This document shows, piece by piece, positions 57,024-64,000 of a stretch of 64,000 bases of DNA. Every line of letters starts with the position of its first letter. Position 1 is the first letter of the stretch. The notes under the pieces are model-generated. The model saw only the letters and a program-made list of their open reading frames with translations. It did not search any database and was not told the DNA's origin. Source of the stretch: Acetobacter suratthaniensis (GTDB lineage Bacteria; Pseudomonadota; Alphaproteobacteria; Acetobacterales; Acetobacteraceae); contig NZ_JAFVMG010000002.1 in the NCBI RefSeq assembly GCF_017377745.1, positions 62,001 to 126,000 of the forward strand. Direction: 5' to 3'. The position numbers and the translations under genes were made by a program.

Positions 57024-57758
57024 TTAATCAGCCTGCTGGGGCAGCACGAACAGGCTATCGGCCAGCGCCTGCCCTGCATGAATATCCGACAGGGTGACAC
57101 GGGTCTGGCGGGCCTGTGCATCCGTGACGCTCCACGCCACAAGCGCCAGCGACTTTTCACGGAAAACGAGCGTCAGGCTACCATCACCCGGAGCCGAAGT
57201 CCGCACCAGCGTCACCTGCACCAACCCGCTATCGCGCACGAAATCCGTAACCGTGACATCGCCCGACAGGCTGATATGGGCGCGCAGCAGCAGGCCCAGC
57301 GGCGTGCGATCAATGGGGATAACCGTTGTCTGATCAAGCTGGTTGTCACGGAACACAACCTTACCTTCCGCCGCAACCAGCAGCAGCGGAGATGGCGGAT
57401 CATAAACCAGACGCATCTTGCCCGGCCGTTGCATCCATACCGTACCGGTTTCGATCTTGCCTGCCGCATCAACCTGACGGATATGGGCCTCAAACGTGCT
57501 CTGGCGGTTCAGTTCCTGCTCGATTTTTCCCAGCAACACCCTGTCCTGCGGGGACAGCACAACACTGACCGGGCCGGATGGCGCTGCCACGGCGGGGCTA
57601 TCCACGCTTGAAACCACAATACCATCATCAGCCCCGGCCGCATGCGCGGGGCCAGTGCTGGCAAGCAACAGACCACACAGAGCGACAGACAGGCACCAAC
57701 GCCGCCCCATCATAGGCGCAGCAGAATTACAGGCGGGAAGAAAAGAAATTTTGTCCAC
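57024..57758 (-). CDS. lolA: Outer-membrane lipoprotein carrier LolA
   Basis: LolA carries lipoproteins across the periplasm. The protein of 244 residues has a signal peptide (RRWCLSVALCGLLLASTGPA, cleavage after AHA near residue 41). The core has LNRQSTFEAHIRQVDAAGKI, TGTVWMQRPGKMRLVYDPPS and DNQLDQTTVIPIDRTPLGLL, all typical. A GTG at 57758 has AAGGAAG upstream; ATGs at 57713 and 57710 would also keep the signal. It is 135 bases upstream of rarA. Confidence 0.9.
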   Translation of the reverse strand: MDKISFLPACNSAAPMMGRRWCLSVALCGLLLASTGPAHAAGADDGIVVSSVDSPAVAAPSGPVSVVLSPQDRVLLGKIEQELNRQSTFEAHIRQVDAAGKIETGTVWMQRPGKMRLVYDPPSPLLLVAAEGKVVFRDNQLDQTTVIPIDRTPLGLLLRAHISLSGDVTVTDFVRDSGLVQVTLVRTSAPGDGSLTLVFREKSLALVAWSVTDAQARQTRVTLSDIHAGQALADSLFVLPQQAD

Positions 57759-57809
57759 GTGATACGCTTCCTTACCGTCTGTCTTTAAAGCCGTTCCAAC
57801 CAGCCCGTC

Positions 57810-58724
57810 TCACACACGCCACAGCCCGGCTAGGAGTGCGAGGGCGACCGCCAGACCGATTTCCCGGTTCGCACGGAACTGCCGCAGGCACAAGGCCGGG
57901 TCTGCCGGGTTAACCCGCAGCGCCTGATACCCAAGCAGACAGGCGGGCAACAGCAGCGCAGGCCAGAACAGCCACCCCAACCCGGCCAGAACCGCAGCGC
58001 CCCCCAACAACACCACCATGCCCGCATAACAGGTCGCAATAAAACTGCGGGCATGCCCCGCCATCAGCCTTGATGTGGATTTGACGCCAATGCGGGCGTC
58101 ATCCTCCATATCCTGAAAGCCATAGATCGTATCAAAACCAAGCTGCCACAGAATGGTTGCCCCATACAGGGCCGCCTGCGCCCATGAAAGTGCGCCAGCC
58201 GCTGCCGCATAGCCCATGGGCGCGCCAAACCCGAAGGTAAAGCCCATGACAAGCTGAGGCCACCATGTCAGCCGTTTGGCCAGCGGATAAAACGCCACCA
58301 ACGCCAGAGAGGACACCCCCAGCACCCAGCTTAACGGATTGAGCTGCACCAGAACCGCCAGCCCTGCCAGCAGCAGGAAGGCCAGAAACGCCACGGCCTG
58401 TTTCATGCCCAGCGCACCACAGGCCAACGGCCGTCCCGCCGTACGGCTGACCTGCCGATCAATATCACGGTCCCACATGTCATTGACCACGCAACCCGCC
58501 GCCCGCATGACCAGACTGCCAATACCAAACAGCACAATCAGCCTGACGCGCTGCAATGGGGCCAGTCCCGCGCTCTGGGGCAGCAGAATGCCCCATATGC
58601 CCGGCAGCCATAGCAGCCATGTACCAACCGGCCTGTCCAGCCGCGCCAGCAGCGCATAAGGCCGCATGCCGCGCGGCAGACGGGAAATCCACCCAGTGGC
58701 CCGGATATCGGTATGCTGGCTCAT
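57810..58724 (-). CDS. ubiA: 4-hydroxybenzoate polyprenyltransferase
   Basis: UbiA attaches the polyprenyl chain to 4-hydroxybenzoate in ubiquinone synthesis. From the ATG at 58724 (MSQHTDIRATGWISRL) it has 304 residues. The first Asp-rich motif is NDMWDRDIDRQVSRTAGRPL; the second is around GFQDMEDDARIGVKS. Eight or nine membrane helices are expected. It is divergent from rsmE, with the starts about 90 bases apart. Confidence 0.95.
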   Translation of the reverse strand: MSQHTDIRATGWISRLPRGMRPYALLARLDRPVGTWLLWLPGIWGILLPQSAGLAPLQRVRLIVLFGIGSLVMRAAGCVVNDMWDRDIDRQVSRTAGRPLACGALGMKQAVAFLAFLLLAGLAVLVQLNPLSWVLGVSSLALVAFYPLAKRLTWWPQLVMGFTFGFGAPMGYAAAAGALSWAQAALYGATILWQLGFDTIYGFQDMEDDARIGVKSTSRLMAGHARSFIATCYAGMVVLLGGAAVLAGLGWLFWPALLLPACLLGYQALRVNPADPALCLRQFRANREIGLAVALALLAGLWRV

Positions 58725-58817
58725 GGCTGATACGGCATGAAAGCCCCTTTCGGCTGGCGTGTGAATGCTGCCCCCCTCTATGCCATAAAGACCCGGCATG
58801 CCATAAGCATGCGGATC

Positions 58818-59573
58818 ATGACCGGCTTTACCCAGCTTCCGCGTCTTTACACGCCCCCTGAAACCCTGCCCCCCGGCGGGCAGGAAGCACTATGCCCTAT
58901 GACCGCCGAACAGGCACGCTATCTGGGCACGGTTTTACGCCGCTCAGCGGGGGATGCGGTGCGCCTGTTCAACGCTCAGGCGGGCGAGTGGCTGGCCAGC
59001 ATAGCGGATGTCCGCAAGGATAAAGGGCATTTCCGCCTTGAGCGCCCTCTGCGCCCGGCCTGCCCGCAACCTGCCCTGACACTCGCCTTTGCCCTGCTCA
59101 AGCGCGATGCCACCGATCTGGTGCTGCGCATGGGCACCGAACTGGGTGTAACCCATTTTGTGCCGGTCATAACCGAACGCACCAACAGCCACCGCGTCAA
59201 TCTGGAACGGCTGCACGCCATTGCCACCGAGGCGGCGGAACAGTGCGAACGGCTCGATATTCCTGCAATCAGCGCCCCGGCTCCCCTTGTCTCGCTCATT
59301 GGGGCATGGCCCGCCGAGCGCACGCTGTTTGTCGCCCTCGAACGCATGGGCGATGCCCCTGCCCGCACTCTGGCTGAAGCCCGCGAGGCCGATGGCCTGC
59401 TGATCGGCCCTGAAGGCGGCTGGAGCGAAGTCGAGTGCCAGATGCTGGCAAAGCGCGCTTTTGTTGCTCCGGTTTCTCTCGGTTCTCTGGTGCTGCGGGC
59501 CGATACCGCAGTCGCCGCCGGGCTGGCCCTCATGGGGGGTGGCTTGCGTTCAGGAACCGTTTTGTCACAATAA
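58818..59573 (+). CDS. rsmE: 16S rRNA (uracil-1498-N3)-methyltransferase
   Basis: RsmE is a SPOUT-class enzyme. From the ATG at 58818 (MTGFTQLPRLYTPPE) it has 251 residues; ATGs at 58809 and 58737 are alternatives and there is no clear ribosome site. The PUA-like start includes AEQARYLGTVLRRSAGDAVR; the knot region has LLIGPEGGWSEVECQML and VSLGSLVLRADTAVAAGLAL. It precedes gshA by 69 bases with a possible terminator between. Confidence 0.95.
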   Translation: MTGFTQLPRLYTPPETLPPGGQEALCPMTAEQARYLGTVLRRSAGDAVRLFNAQAGEWLASIADVRKDKGHFRLERPLRPACPQPALTLAFALLKRDATDLVLRMGTELGVTHFVPVITERTNSHRVNLERLHAIATEAAEQCERLDIPAISAPAPLVSLIGAWPAERTLFVALERMGDAPARTLAEAREADGLLIGPEGGWSEVECQMLAKRAFVAPVSLGSLVLRADTAVAAGLALMGGGLRSGTVLSQ

Positions 59574-59585
59574 CGTGTCAGTCAT

Positions 59586-59615
59586 GCCTTGCGCGTCCTG
59601 CTGCGGGGCTTTTTC
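59586..59615 (+). terminator. Possible terminator after rsmE
   Basis: GCCTTGC can pair with GCGGGGC (two G-U pairs) around a 10-base loop, and five T follow. It lies 12 bases after rsmE and 28 bases before gshA, so it is either a terminator or a partial barrier. Confidence 0.45.
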
Positions 59616-59642
59616 TTATGCAGGCAATTTTAGGGAACTCTC

Positions 59643-61073
59643 ATGTCCAACCCCGGCGCGGCAGACGAAACCCCCATCCGCTCAGTCAGTGTTCTGGCCG
59701 AACTGCTCGCGCAGGGCTGCAAGCCGCGTGAGGCGTGGCGTATCGGCACCGAACACGAGAAATTTGGCTTTATCCGCCCTGAAACAGCGGCCAGCGAACC
59801 CTCTCCCTATCCGGGCCTGCCCGCCTATGCCACGCCCCCTTATGCCCCCGAAGGCATTGAAGCGCTGCTCAAGTCCTTGCAGAAATCCGAACCGGATGAC
59901 TGGACCTCGGTTCTGGACGGCTCGCACATTATCGGGCTGAAAGGCCGTGGAGAGCTGGCTGGCGCTGCCATCTCGCTTGAACCGGCAGGGCAGTTCGAAC
60001 TGTCTGGCGCCCCCTTGCGTACCCTGCACGAAACCGCGCGTGAACTGAACGCCCATCTGGACAGCGTGCGCCCGCTGGCGCGCAAGCTCGGACTTGGGTT
60101 CTCGCCGCTGGGTTTCCACCCCACCGCCACCCGCGCTGAAATGCCGTGGATGCCCAAGTCGCGCTACGCAATCATGCGCGACTACATGCCCAAGGTTGGC
60201 AGCATGGGGCTGGATATGATGCAACGCACCTGTACGGTGCAGGTCAATCTCGATTTCGGCTCTGAACAGGACATGATCCGCAAGATGCGCGTGTCCATGG
60301 CGTTGCAGCCGGTTGCAACCGCCCTGTTTGCCAACTCCCCCTTCAAGGAAGGCAAGCCTAACAACTTCCTGTCCAACCGCGCGCAGGTCTGGACCGATAC
60401 CGATAATGCCCGCTCCGGCATGCCAACCTGCGTGTTTGAGCCCGATTTCGGGTTTGAACGCTATGTGGAATGGATGCTGGACGTGCCGATGTATTTCATC
60501 ATGCGCGATGGCAAGATGCACAATGTGGCCGGGCGCTCTTTCCGCGCATGGCTCAATGGTGACAGGCAGGACGGGCTGGAAGGCTTTACCCCCACCATCG
60601 GCGATTTTGAAGACCACCTGACCACCGCCTTCCCCGATGTGCGGCTCAAGCAGTTCCTTGAAATGCGTGGAGCCGATGCGGGCTCCCCCGACATGATGCA
60701 GGCACTCTCGGCACTCTGGACCGGACTGCTGTATGATGATGCCGCCCTTGAATCCGCATGGGAACTGGTGCGCGCCTATCCGTGGGAAGATTTTGTAAAG
60801 CTGCGCAGCCTCGTGCCCATGATGGGGCTCGATACGCCGTGGGGTGAAGGCACCGTGCGTGACCTCGCCGCCCAGATGATTGCCATCGCTATGGACGGCC
60901 TGCAAAGCCGCGACATCGTGGATGAAGAAAGCCAGGCAACAGAGTGGATTTACCTCGCCCCCCTGACAGGGCTGGTCGCGGGCGCACCCACACAGGCCGA
61001 ACACTGGCTGGAACGCTATTACGGCGCATGGCAGGGCGATACGAGCCGTATTTTCCTCGAAAGCGAAATCTGA
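59643..61073 (+). CDS. gshA: Glutamate-cysteine ligase, alphaproteobacterial/plant type
   Basis: This enzyme makes gamma-glutamylcysteine, the first step of glutathione. The 476 residues follow the GCS2/plant GSH1 class, not the E. coli class: WRIGTEHEKFGFI, LKGRGELAGAAISLEPAGQF, FHPTATRAEMPWMPKSRYAI, and QRTCTVQVNLDFGSEQDMIR. Downstream GLDTPWGEGTVRDLAAQM is also typical. The ATG at 59643 has AGGGAAC upstream. A 12-bp perfect hairpin follows the stop. gshB is 35 kb away. Confidence 0.96.
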   Translation: MSNPGAADETPIRSVSVLAELLAQGCKPREAWRIGTEHEKFGFIRPETAASEPSPYPGLPAYATPPYAPEGIEALLKSLQKSEPDDWTSVLDGSHIIGLKGRGELAGAAISLEPAGQFELSGAPLRTLHETARELNAHLDSVRPLARKLGLGFSPLGFHPTATRAEMPWMPKSRYAIMRDYMPKVGSMGLDMMQRTCTVQVNLDFGSEQDMIRKMRVSMALQPVATALFANSPFKEGKPNNFLSNRAQVWTDTDNARSGMPTCVFEPDFGFERYVEWMLDVPMYFIMRDGKMHNVAGRSFRAWLNGDRQDGLEGFTPTIGDFEDHLTTAFPDVRLKQFLEMRGADAGSPDMMQALSALWTGLLYDDAALESAWELVRAYPWEDFVKLRSLVPMMGLDTPWGEGTVRDLAAQMIAIAMDGLQSRDIVDEESQATEWIYLAPLTGLVAGAPTQAEHWLERYYGAWQGDTSRIFLESEI

Positions 61074-61110
61074 CACCCGGCCCGGCCAGCGTCTGGGCAA
61101 CCCTGATCAA

Positions 61111-61143
61111 CCTCCATGCGGGGCAATATTTCCCGCATGGAGG
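61111..61143. terminator. Hairpin between gshA and the PhnA-like gene
   Basis: CCTCCATGCGGG and CCCGCATGGAGG form a perfect 12-bp stem with a 9-base loop. No immediate T-run follows; six T come 12 bases later on the plus strand, inside the end of the convergent gene. It probably ends both convergent transcripts. Confidence 0.65.
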
Positions 61144-61149
61144 CCAATA

Positions 61150-61497
61150 TCAGGCTTTTTTGACGAACTCTGACTTCAGGTTCATATCGCCCAGACCGGT
61201 AATCCGGCAGGCGATATTGTGGCCGCCGCCACCATCCACAAGACGGATGCCGCGCACCTTGGTGCCGCCCTTGATAACCTGCGATGCACCCTTGATCTTG
61301 AGATCCTTGATAACCGTCACGCTATCGCCATCCACCAGAACGGTGCCATTGGCATCCTTGACCACCGGCTGACCATCATCTTCAGCCTGTTCGGCGGGCG
61401 CATTCGCGCTCCATTCATGCCCGCATTCGGGGCAGACCCACAGCCCCCCATCCTCATAAGGATGTTCGGACGAGCAATGTGGGCAGTGCATTTCCAT
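61150..61497 (-). CDS. PhnA/YjdM family zinc ribbon protein
   Basis: A protein of about 115 residues from the ATG at 61497. The N-terminal zinc ribbon has [20 protein letters not shown] and ECGHEW (two CxxC pairs). The C-terminal PhnA domain reads [20 protein letters not shown] and [20 protein letters not shown]. Despite the old name, the family is not needed for phosphonate use and its role is unknown. An ATG at 61491 is an alternative start. Confidence 0.92.
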   Translation of the reverse strand: MEMHCPHCSSEHPYEDGGLWVCPECGHEWSANAPAEQAEDDGQPVVKDANGTVLVDGDSVTVIKDLKIKGASQVIKGGTKVRGIRLVDGGGGHNIACRITGLGDMNLKSEFVKKA

Positions 61498-61598
61498 GAT
61501 GAAAATCAGCCTTCTTTCCAAAGAGAAAGCCGCACCCTACAGGATCGCTGCTCACAGGCATATCCCCGCCCACATCTGAAACACCCTGCACGCAGGTT

Positions 61599-62996
61599 TC
61601 AGGCGGTTTTCATCAGAAGACGGCTGACACTGATCAACGCGGCCGCCAGCGCCACACAGGCCGCCATAAACAGACAATCATGCGTGGCTCTGGTTGCGAA
61701 CAGGCCAAAAAACGCTGCCACCCCCATAGCACCAACAGTCTGCCCTGCCTGCCGCGCCACCTGCACCATGCCGCTTGCCCCACCCGCACGCATACCCGGC
61801 GCGGCAACCATCATGGCCCGGTTATTCGGCGGCTGGAAAAAACCAAACCCCCAGCCCGCTATCGCTGTACGCCACACAATATCCCATATCGCCGGATGTG
61901 CAGGCAGCCGCCAGAGCAGCAGAAAGCCACAGGCCGTAATGCTCAGCCCTATGGAAGAGAGCACGCCAGCCTCGTAACGGTCAGCCACCCGGCGAATAAC
62001 CGGCGCGGATAACAGGATACCAATCGGCCAGGGCGTAATGAGCAGACCCGTCTGGGCTGAAGACAGGCCCAACGTGTCATGCAGCATGAACGGCATGGAA
62101 ACGATATAGAAATTGGAGGCCACAAAACCAGCAAAGCCGCTAATAAACGCCAGTGTAAAAGCGGGCTTTCCCAGCAGATCTACCGGCAGGATCGGATGGG
62201 GCACATGCCGTTCGCGCCGGGTCAGCAAAACACCTGTGGCAAGCCCCGCCACCAGCAAAAAACAGGACAGAACAACGCCCTGCTGGTGTGCCAGTGAATC
62301 GCCCCCCATGATGCACAGGCCAAATGCCAGCATGCACAACACACTGCCCGTGCTGTCGGGCATGGCGTCCGTTCGGGGCGTATCAGGCAGGGCAAAGGCC
62401 GCAACCCCAAGCGCCAGAGCCCCCATAGGCAGGTTGATCCAGAACAGCCACGGCCATGCACCCATCGTCAGGATAACCGCCGCAGCCGTTGGCCCCATGG
62501 CCACGCCCAGCGCAACCACGACACCATTAAGGGCAACCCCGCGCCCGATTTCCGCATGAGGATAGATAAAGCGCACCAGAGCGATGTTCACGCTCATAAT
62601 GCACGCACCACCAACGCCCTGCAAAACCCGCGCCATGGCCAGAAATGGCAGGCTGGTCGCCACCGCGCAAAGCAGAGAGGCCACCATGAACAGCACAATG
62701 CCTGCCCGGCACAGCCGCGCAAAGCCCACACGGCTCCCTAATGCCGCCAAAGGCAGGAGCGTGACCAGACTGGCCATCTGATAGGCATTAACCACCCAGA
62801 TAGACGCCGAAGACGAGGCGTGCAGGTCTCGGGCAATATCAGGCAGCGCCACATTGGCAATGGCGTAATCCAGCAGAGCAAGGAAAACCGACAGGGCCAC
62901 GGCCAGCATGGCCCAGCCACGCGCCGTGCCATACAGCCCCCCCGTCCCGTCTGCTACAACGGGTTGCGCGGGCGTTGCCACGTCCTGCGTATTCAT
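61599..62996 (-). CDS. MFS transporter, DHA2 (14-helix) drug-exporter type
   Basis: A polytopic protein of 465 residues. From the ATG at 62996 (GGAGGTG upstream) it has about 14 membrane helices. Family motifs are FLALLDYAIANVALPDIARD at the end of helix 1 (motif D1), LAALGSRVGFARLCRAG (motif A), and ARVLQGVGGACIMS (motif B). ALNGVVVALGVAMGPTAAAV is the motif C region. Substrate unknown; EmrB-like and QacA-like members export many compounds. It sits between the PhnA-like gene and der, all minus strand. Confidence 0.9.
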   Translation of the reverse strand: MNTQDVATPAQPVVADGTGGLYGTARGWAMLAVALSVFLALLDYAIANVALPDIARDLHASSSASIWVVNAYQMASLVTLLPLAALGSRVGFARLCRAGIVLFMVASLLCAVATSLPFLAMARVLQGVGGACIMSVNIALVRFIYPHAEIGRGVALNGVVVALGVAMGPTAAAVILTMGAWPWLFWINLPMGALALGVAAFALPDTPRTDAMPDSTGSVLCMLAFGLCIMGGDSLAHQQGVVLSCFLLVAGLATGVLLTRRERHVPHPILPVDLLGKPAFTLAFISGFAGFVASNFYIVSMPFMLHDTLGLSSAQTGLLITPWPIGILLSAPVIRRVADRYEAGVLSSIGLSITACGFLLLWRLPAHPAIWDIVWRTAIAGWGFGFFQPPNNRAMMVAAPGMRAGGASGMVQVARQAGQTVGAMGVAAFFGLFATRATHDCLFMAACVALAAALISVSRLLMKTA

Positions 62997-63088
62997 GCCT
63001 GATTTCACCTCCTGCGTTGCATGCCCCGCGCCTTTTGCGCCAGAGACCGGCCTTTGCCTGCGCGCAGCACAGCCCAATCAGGGCGGAA

Positions 63089-63119
63089 CAGGGTCAGGAG
63101 GGTGAAAGACCTGACCCTG
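63089..63119. other. Perfect 10-bp hairpin after der
   Basis: CAGGGTCAGG and CCTGACCCTG flank an 11-base loop. It begins 11 bases after the der stop on the minus strand; no T-run follows. It could end the der transcript. Confidence 0.55.
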
Positions 63120-63129
63120 CCAGAACGAC

Positions 63130-64000
63130 TTAGCGATCCGCGTAAGGGTTTTTGGTGCCTCGGGTCTGTAGACGGATCGGCACGCCCGGCAGATCAAAGG
63201 TTTCACGCAGGCCATTCACCAGATACCGCTTGTAATCCTCTGGCATCTGCTCGGCCCGTGTGCCGAAAACGACAAAGGTCGGCGGCCGTGCCTTGACCTG
63301 CGTCATGTAACGCAGTTTCAGCCTCTTGCCGTTAACGAGCGGCGGCTGGTGCCGTTCCTGCATCTCTTCGAACCAGCGGTTAAGCTCGCCCGTAGGTACG
63401 CGCGCATTCCATACTGTCCATGCGTCCCGCACGGCCGGTAGCAGTTTATGCACGGCCACCCCTGTCAGGGCCGAGAACGTCACCACCGGCACGCCACGCA
63501 TCTGCGCCAGAGAAATGCTCAGCCTGTCCAGAATGGCCTTGCGGGTTTCCGCCCGGTCTTCCACCGCGTCCCATTTATTGAGCGCCAGCACACAGGCCCG
63601 GCCCTCGCGCTCGATCAACCGCGCGATCTGAAGATCCTGCTCCTGCACACCCAGTGTCGCATCGAGCACAAGAATGGCGACTTCCGCCATTTTCAGCGCT
63701 TCGATAGAAGCCGAGACGGACATTTTTTCCAGCGCTTCGTCAATCCGGGCTTTTTTACGCAGGCCCGCCGTATCAACGATCTCGAACGTGTCATCCCCAT
63801 CATGCAGGGTCACGGCAATGGAATCGCGCGTCAGCCCCGGCTCGGGGCCGGTGATCATGCGCTCTTCACCCAACAGGGTGTTAAGCAGCGTGGACTTGCC
63901 CGCATTAGGCCGCCCCACAATCGCCACGCGCATCGGCCCCGGCGGACGGGCATCCGCTTCGGCATCCGGGTCTTCCTGTTCGTCTTCTTCATCCCGCCCG
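63130..64000 (-). CDS. der: Ribosome assembly GTPase Der, 5' end outside the window
   Basis: Der (EngA) has two GTPase domains and a KH-like domain and is needed for 50S assembly. What is visible is the acidic linker ([18 protein letters not shown]), the second GTPase domain with [40 protein letters not shown] and LNKWD, and the KH-like C-terminus ([37 protein letters not shown]). The frame is open to the window edge, so the first GTPase domain lies beyond it; the Met at 63933 is internal. Confidence 0.97.
   Translation of the reverse strand, partial: GRDEEDEQEDPDAEADARPPGPMRVAIVGRPNAGKSTLLNTLLGEERMITGPEPGLTRDSIAVTLHDGDDTFEIVDTAGLRKKARIDEALEKMSVSASIEALKMAEVAILVLDATLGVQEQDLQIARLIEREGRACVLALNKWDAVEDRAETRKAILDRLSISLAQMRGVPVVTFSALTGVAVHKLLPAVRDAWTVWNARVPTGELNRWFEEMQERHQPPLVNGKRLKLRYMTQVKARPPTFVVFGTRAEQMPEDYKRYLVNGLRETFDLPGVPIRLQTRGTKNPYADR

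Noticed and set aside
59682-61100. 472-codon open frame on the minus strand
   Set aside because: Antisense to gshA, which is unambiguous.

Overview
This window is chromosomal DNA of an alphaproteobacterium, most likely an acetic acid bacterium (Acetobacteraceae: Acetobacter, Gluconobacter, Komagataeibacter or a relative). The evidence is high G+C, very tight gene packing, and gene orders typical of alphaproteobacteria: ffh-rpsP-rimM-trmD-rplS-leuCDB; DUF177-rpmF-plsX-fabH-ihfA-merR-tRNA-Pro; lrp/trxB/LsrB-type lysR; and thrC-M16 peptidase. COQ9, ATP12, Tim44-like and MucR family genes agree with this. The genus is inferred from general resemblance; no database was searched. I saw no insertion sequence, prophage, CRISPR array or rRNA operon. 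Almost everything is core metabolism and information processing.

Layout. 1-11.3 kb: partial EF-G, L28, a small unknown protein, an Atm1-type ABC exporter, a DUF4743 Nudix hydrolase (+ strand), glnD and mutS. 11.5-19.4 kb, + strand: M32 carboxypeptidase, a royal-jelly/yellow-type beta-propeller protein, thrC, M16 protease, pmbA and a Tim44-like membrane protein. 19.4-27.3 kb, - strand: a CoxF-like small membrane protein, heme O synthase (ctaB), a degenerate cytochrome oxidase subunit I homologue, pmtA, gshB, two lipid-carrier type glycosyltransferases and an Lrp regulator. 27.5-30.7 kb, + strand: trxB, lsrB-type lysR, mucR and ihfB. 30.7-39.2 kb, mostly - strand: a DUF4130-UdgX fusion, murJ, an AI-2E family permease (+), tRNA-Pro(GGG), and the lipid/ribosome cluster merR-ihfA-fabH-plsX-rpmF-DUF177. 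39.5-44.3 kb: bamE (+), a MarR/OmpR/EnvZ-like regulatory set, coq9, def and rpsU (+). 44.5-51.4 kb: leuB-leuD-leuC, rplS-trmD-rimM-rpsP and ffh. 51.6-64 kb: atp12, asmA-like, an RluA-family pseudouridine synthase, rarA, lolA, ubiA, rsmE (+), gshA (+), a PhnA/YjdM zinc ribbon protein, a DHA2 MFS exporter and partial der.

How the genes work together. Both glutathione synthesis genes are present but unlinked (gshB near 23 kb, gshA near 60 kb), with trxB and an LsrB-type regulator nearby. Both IHF subunits lie within 6 kb. Envelope functions are spread over the window: murJ, bamE, lolA, asmA, pmtA, plsX and fabH. Ubiquinone functions are ubiA and coq9. Ribosome and translation functions are fusA, rpmB, rpmF, rpsU, rpsP, rplS, trmD, rimM, rsmE, def, der and ffh.

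The most unusual element is the 438-residue relative of cytochrome c oxidase subunit I at 20564-21880. It keeps the fold-specific sequence of the family but has lost every residue expected to bind CuB and the high-spin heme. It is still translationally coupled to ctaB, and a CoxF-like gene follows. Together with the convergent thrC-M16 genes, this looks like the remnant of an ancestral aa3 oxidase locus. Other points of interest are a 15-G homopolymer beside pmtA, a MucR protein without a complete zinc site, the DUF4130-UdgX fusion, and an EF-G outside the usual rpsL-rpsG-fusA context.
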